Assembly (NCBI GenBank): GCA_024280775.1
Contig: JAJRPM010000013.1
Span: 248,001-312,000, forward strand
DNA: 64,000 nt
Source: Candidatus Zixiibacteriota bacterium
Lineage (GTDB): Bacteria; Zixibacteria; MSB-5A5; GN15; JACZUZ01
Direction: 5' to 3'
The notes beneath the pieces are model-generated. The model was not told the origin of the DNA. It saw only the letters and a program-made list of their open reading frames with translations, and searched no databases. Shown here one piece after another: positions 61,571-64,000 of the stretch (position 1 is the stretch's first letter; each line of letters begins with the position of its first letter). The translations under genes were made by a program, and so were the position numbers.

Positions 61571-64000
61571 ATGGATAACACTAAGAAGACACAACAATGG
61601 AATAACATCCAGCAACTTGTAGGTCGCCTTCAATCACTGCTTTGGACTCAACGCTTAATAAGCGCCTCAGCCGGCGCAGTGTTGGCTCTTGCGGCTCTGG
61701 GGGGAGTATGGACTGTATTGGTGTTAGTTGCGGCTCTTGCTACTTTGCCGGTGTGGTTCAAAGTTTCTTTGCTGACTTTGTCTTTGTTAGCTGTGGCCTT
61801 TGTCGTCTGGCGTTTTTCAATCACTTCATTGTTCCAAGGTGATGTAGACCTGGTGGCGTCGCGTTTGGAGAAGCGTTTCTCACAACTCAAAGGTCGCTTG
61901 ATTGCCGCAGTGCAATTTCAACAAGACCCCGAATCACTACCGGCGGGAACCAGCCCTGAATTGGTAGACCTTACCGCCCGCCAGACATTGGAAATCTCCA
62001 AATCGATTGAGCTAAAGAAATCACTGAACTACAGCGCCGTAAGGCGATTTTGGAAACCTGCGGTTTCTTTGGCGGCGATAGTGACACTCTCGCTGGTGTT
62101 CGCGCCAGAGTATAACTCTCATGCGCTGGCAGTCTATTCCAAACCATTGGTAGAGATAGCCCCACCGCTGGGATACACTCTCAGCGCCAGCCCGCAATCA
62201 GCAACGGCAATTCGCTTTCGTGATTTGACATTGACCGGACATGTTCTTGGCGTGGATTTCCCCAAGAAAGGCGCGGTGCATTTTCGTTATGAGGGCGGTA
62301 GTTGGCAAGAAGAGGAATTCGACCTGCGCAAGTTACCCAAGACTCAAACCACAGCAGGTGATAGTCTTGCTTTCAGCGCGCGTTTGCGCGAGGTGCGTCG
62401 CTCGTTAGAATTCTATGTAACCTCAGGTCGACGTCAGACCGAACCGGTGAAAATAGAAGTTGTCGATTTGCCACGAATTGAAAACATTGCAATCTCGATT
62501 GTAGCGCCGTCATATACTGGTCTTGAACCAGTTTTGCTGAACGACAACACCGGCTCTTTTGCCGCTGTAGTTGGTAGTCACGCCAAATTGCAAATGGAAA
62601 CCAATGTGCCGCTCGCCGAGGCGCAAATCGTTTTTGAAGCCACTGAATCAGGCGCCGAAGAGTTGGAGCTCGAGCCAGTTGGAACTTCACTTAGCGCGGA
62701 TATCACAGTCAAAGAAAACCGCATTTACACTTTGGAGCTAACAGACTCACAAGGCGAAAAGAACCCCGACCCGATTGAATACTATATCACCGCGATAGAG
62801 GATAGAAACCCGGAAGTCACAGTTATCAAACCCGGGGCGGATATTGACATTGACGAGTCAATGCTCCTGCCGCTAAAGGCGCGAATCTCTGATGATTTCG
62901 GTTTCAGTTCATTGGCTCTGAAATACACTGTTGTCTCCAGTGGCCAACAGGGCGATGAGAATGTCATCATCATAAACTTCTCCGATAATATCAAAACCGA
63001 TGGCGAAATCGAATTCACCTGGGACCTTGAAAAAGTTGACATTGAACCCGGTGATTATCTCTCCTACTATTTCGAAGTCTTTGATAATGACGAAATCAAC
63101 GGCCCCAAGCAAGGTCTCTCCAAAGTATATCGCGCGCGATTACCCTCTATTGAAGAGCTAATAGCCGATATGGAAACCGAGTCGGAAGATAGAATCTCCG
63201 AAACCGAGGAGATTATCAGGCAAGAGCGCAAGCTCCGTGAGCAAATGCAGGAAGCCCAGCGCAAGCTTCAACAAAGTCAGGACGGCAAAAAGCTAGACTG
63301 GCAAAGACAGAAAGCTCTCGAAGACCTCGCTGACAAAAACGAAGAGCTGATGTCACAGATGGAACAACTTGCTGATCAAATGAAACAGCAATTGCAGGAA
63401 AAAGAAAACTCATCGCTATACTCTCAAGAGCTTCTTGAAAAACTTAAACGAGTGCAGGAATTATATAATGAAGTCGCCACTGACGAGATGAAAGATTCTC
63501 AGAAGAAACTTCAGGAAGCGCTCGAAAAGATGGACAAGGATGAGTTAGCCGATGCGATGGAAGACTATCAGCTCTCACAAGAAGAGATGCTGGATCGTCT
63601 GGAGCGCACGTTGGACTTGTTGAAGAAGCTCCAGGTTGAGCAGAAGATCAATGCGATGACCGAAGCGGCAAAGCAACTGCTCGACAGGCAAATGGAGAAC
63701 AACGATAAGACCGAAAAGTCCGAAGAGGACAAGCTCGCAGGTCTGGCCAAGGAAGAAGACAAAATCAAGAAGGGCATGGACGACCTCAAGAAGCAGGCTG
63801 AAGAGCTGGACAAGATGCTCGAAGAGTCTGATATGGATGATGTTCCCGAGGCCAAGAAATTCAGTGAGGCTGTAAAGAAAAGTGACGCTGATGGTGATAT
63901 GCAGGAAATGTCCAAAGCCCTGACTAAGAGCGAGAAGAAGCAATCCAGCGAAAGCGGAGAAAAAGCCGAGACCAAACTCAAAGGAATGCTTGATGAGATG
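61571..64000 (+). CDS. DUF4175-type large membrane protein with coiled-coil tail (3' end outside window)
   Basis: The frame is open from ATG 61571 (SD GAGAGG, spacing ~8) to the right edge, 810 codons so far. Two N-terminal membrane helices (ASAGAVLALAALGGVWTVLV and FKVSLLTLSLLAVAFVVWRF) are followed by a soluble stretch ending in a third helix (PAVSLAAIVTLSLVFAPEY). Next come several beta-sandwich-like segments (~190-500). From residue ~530 the protein becomes a long, highly charged Glu/Lys/Gln-rich coiled coil. This is the layout of DUF4175 proteins, which accompany MoxR/BatA and DUF4159. The role is unknown, probably a cell-envelope scaffold. Truncated by the window edge. Confidence 0.85.
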   Translation, partial: MDNTKKTQQWNNIQQLVGRLQSLLWTQRLISASAGAVLALAALGGVWTVLVLVAALATLPVWFKVSLLTLSLLAVAFVVWRFSITSLFQGDVDLVASRLEKRFSQLKGRLIAAVQFQQDPESLPAGTSPELVDLTARQTLEISKSIELKKSLNYSAVRRFWKPAVSLAAIVTLSLVFAPEYNSHALAVYSKPLVEIAPPLGYTLSASPQSATAIRFRDLTLTGHVLGVDFPKKGAVHFRYEGGSWQEEEFDLRKLPKTQTTAGDSLAFSARLREVRRSLEFYVTSGRRQTEPVKIEVVDLPRIENIAISIVAPSYTGLEPVLLNDNTGSFAAVVGSHAKLQMETNVPLAEAQIVFEATESGAEELELEPVGTSLSADITVKENRIYTLELTDSQGEKNPDPIEYYITAIEDRNPEVTVIKPGADIDIDESMLLPLKARISDDFGFSSLALKYTVVSSGQQGDENVIIINFSDNIKTDGEIEFTWDLEKVDIEPGDYLSYYFEVFDNDEINGPKQGLSKVYRARLPSIEELIADMETESEDRISETEEIIRQERKLREQMQEAQRKLQQSQDGKKLDWQRQKALEDLADKNEELMSQMEQLADQMKQQLQEKENSSLYSQELLEKLKRVQELYNEVATDEMKDSQKKLQEALEKMDKDELADAMEDYQLSQEEMLDRLERTLDLLKKLQVEQKINAMTEAAKQLLDRQMENNDKTEKSEEDKLAGLAKEEDKIKKGMDDLKKQAEELDKMLEESDMDDVPEAKKFSEAVKKSDADGDMQEMSKALTKSEKKQSSESGEKAETKLKGMLDEM

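Overview
The window looks like a chromosomal segment of an uncultured or little-studied Gram-negative-type bacterium. Outer-membrane features are present: a TolC-like channel, a CusA-type RND pump, a beta-barrel candidate and type IV minor pilins. GC is moderate (about 45-50% by eye). The mix of a short dockerin-bearing secreted protein, BatA/DUF4159/DUF4175 membrane proteins, CIRCE-controlled groESL, a two-gene NarK cluster and many small palindromic intergenic repeats would fit a lineage of the FCB superphylum such as Zixibacteria. That placement is inference and was not tested. Most genes are housekeeping or metabolic; no phage, transposase or CRISPR array was seen.

Layout: 1-4.3 kb holds the end of a squalene/phytoene synthase-like gene, a small zinc-ribbon protein, a DUF4139 protein and a TPR protein. 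4.3-10.5 kb holds priA facing a block on the minus strand: ispE, spoVG, tRNA-Gln, prs and rplY. 10.5-11.1 kb is a nest of palindromic repeats, one family of which is also found inside the ispE coding sequence. 11.1-13.6 kb is a multicopper oxidase translationally coupled to a beta-barrel protein. 14.1-17.3 kb is groES-groEL with a CIRCE operator and promoter, then coaX. 17.4-23.2 kb holds an unknown anchored protein, a beta-carbonic anhydrase, two NarK-type transporters and an FAD-domain oxidase. 23.5-28.2 kb is acnA-gcvT-comB, followed by a TPR/peptidase-MA-like protein, a BatA/VWA protein, an ABC-F ATPase and an FMN reductase (to 35.1 kb). 35.2-38.4 kb is rpmE-prfA-prmC-nth.

38.6-44.8 kb is the most coherent accessory block: a DUF2238 membrane protein, a DinB-fold protein, an ABC ATPase, a permease fused to its own binding domain, and egtB-egtD for ergothioneine synthesis. 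The transporter has the architecture of EgtUV/OpuC systems, so a combined ergothioneine uptake and synthesis locus is plausible. 45-53.9 kb contains a dockerin protein and a metal-efflux locus: a Cys-rich secreted protein, then CusC-, CusB- and CusA-like genes, with several palindromes and direct repeats upstream. 54-55.5 kb is a C5 methyltransferase with a Vsr-like nuclease. 55.6-59.1 kb is a pilV-pilW-pilX minor pilin operon whose PilX-like protein carries a CxxCH haem-type motif. The window closes with a Bax-inhibitor-1 family protein and a DUF4159-DUF4175 pair, the last one running off the end.

Repeats: at least five small palindromic families are dispersed between genes. The most notable is a 45-bp palindrome found in intergenic composite elements and also in frame inside ispE, which resembles in behaviour the coding-sequence-invading palindromic elements described in Rickettsia.
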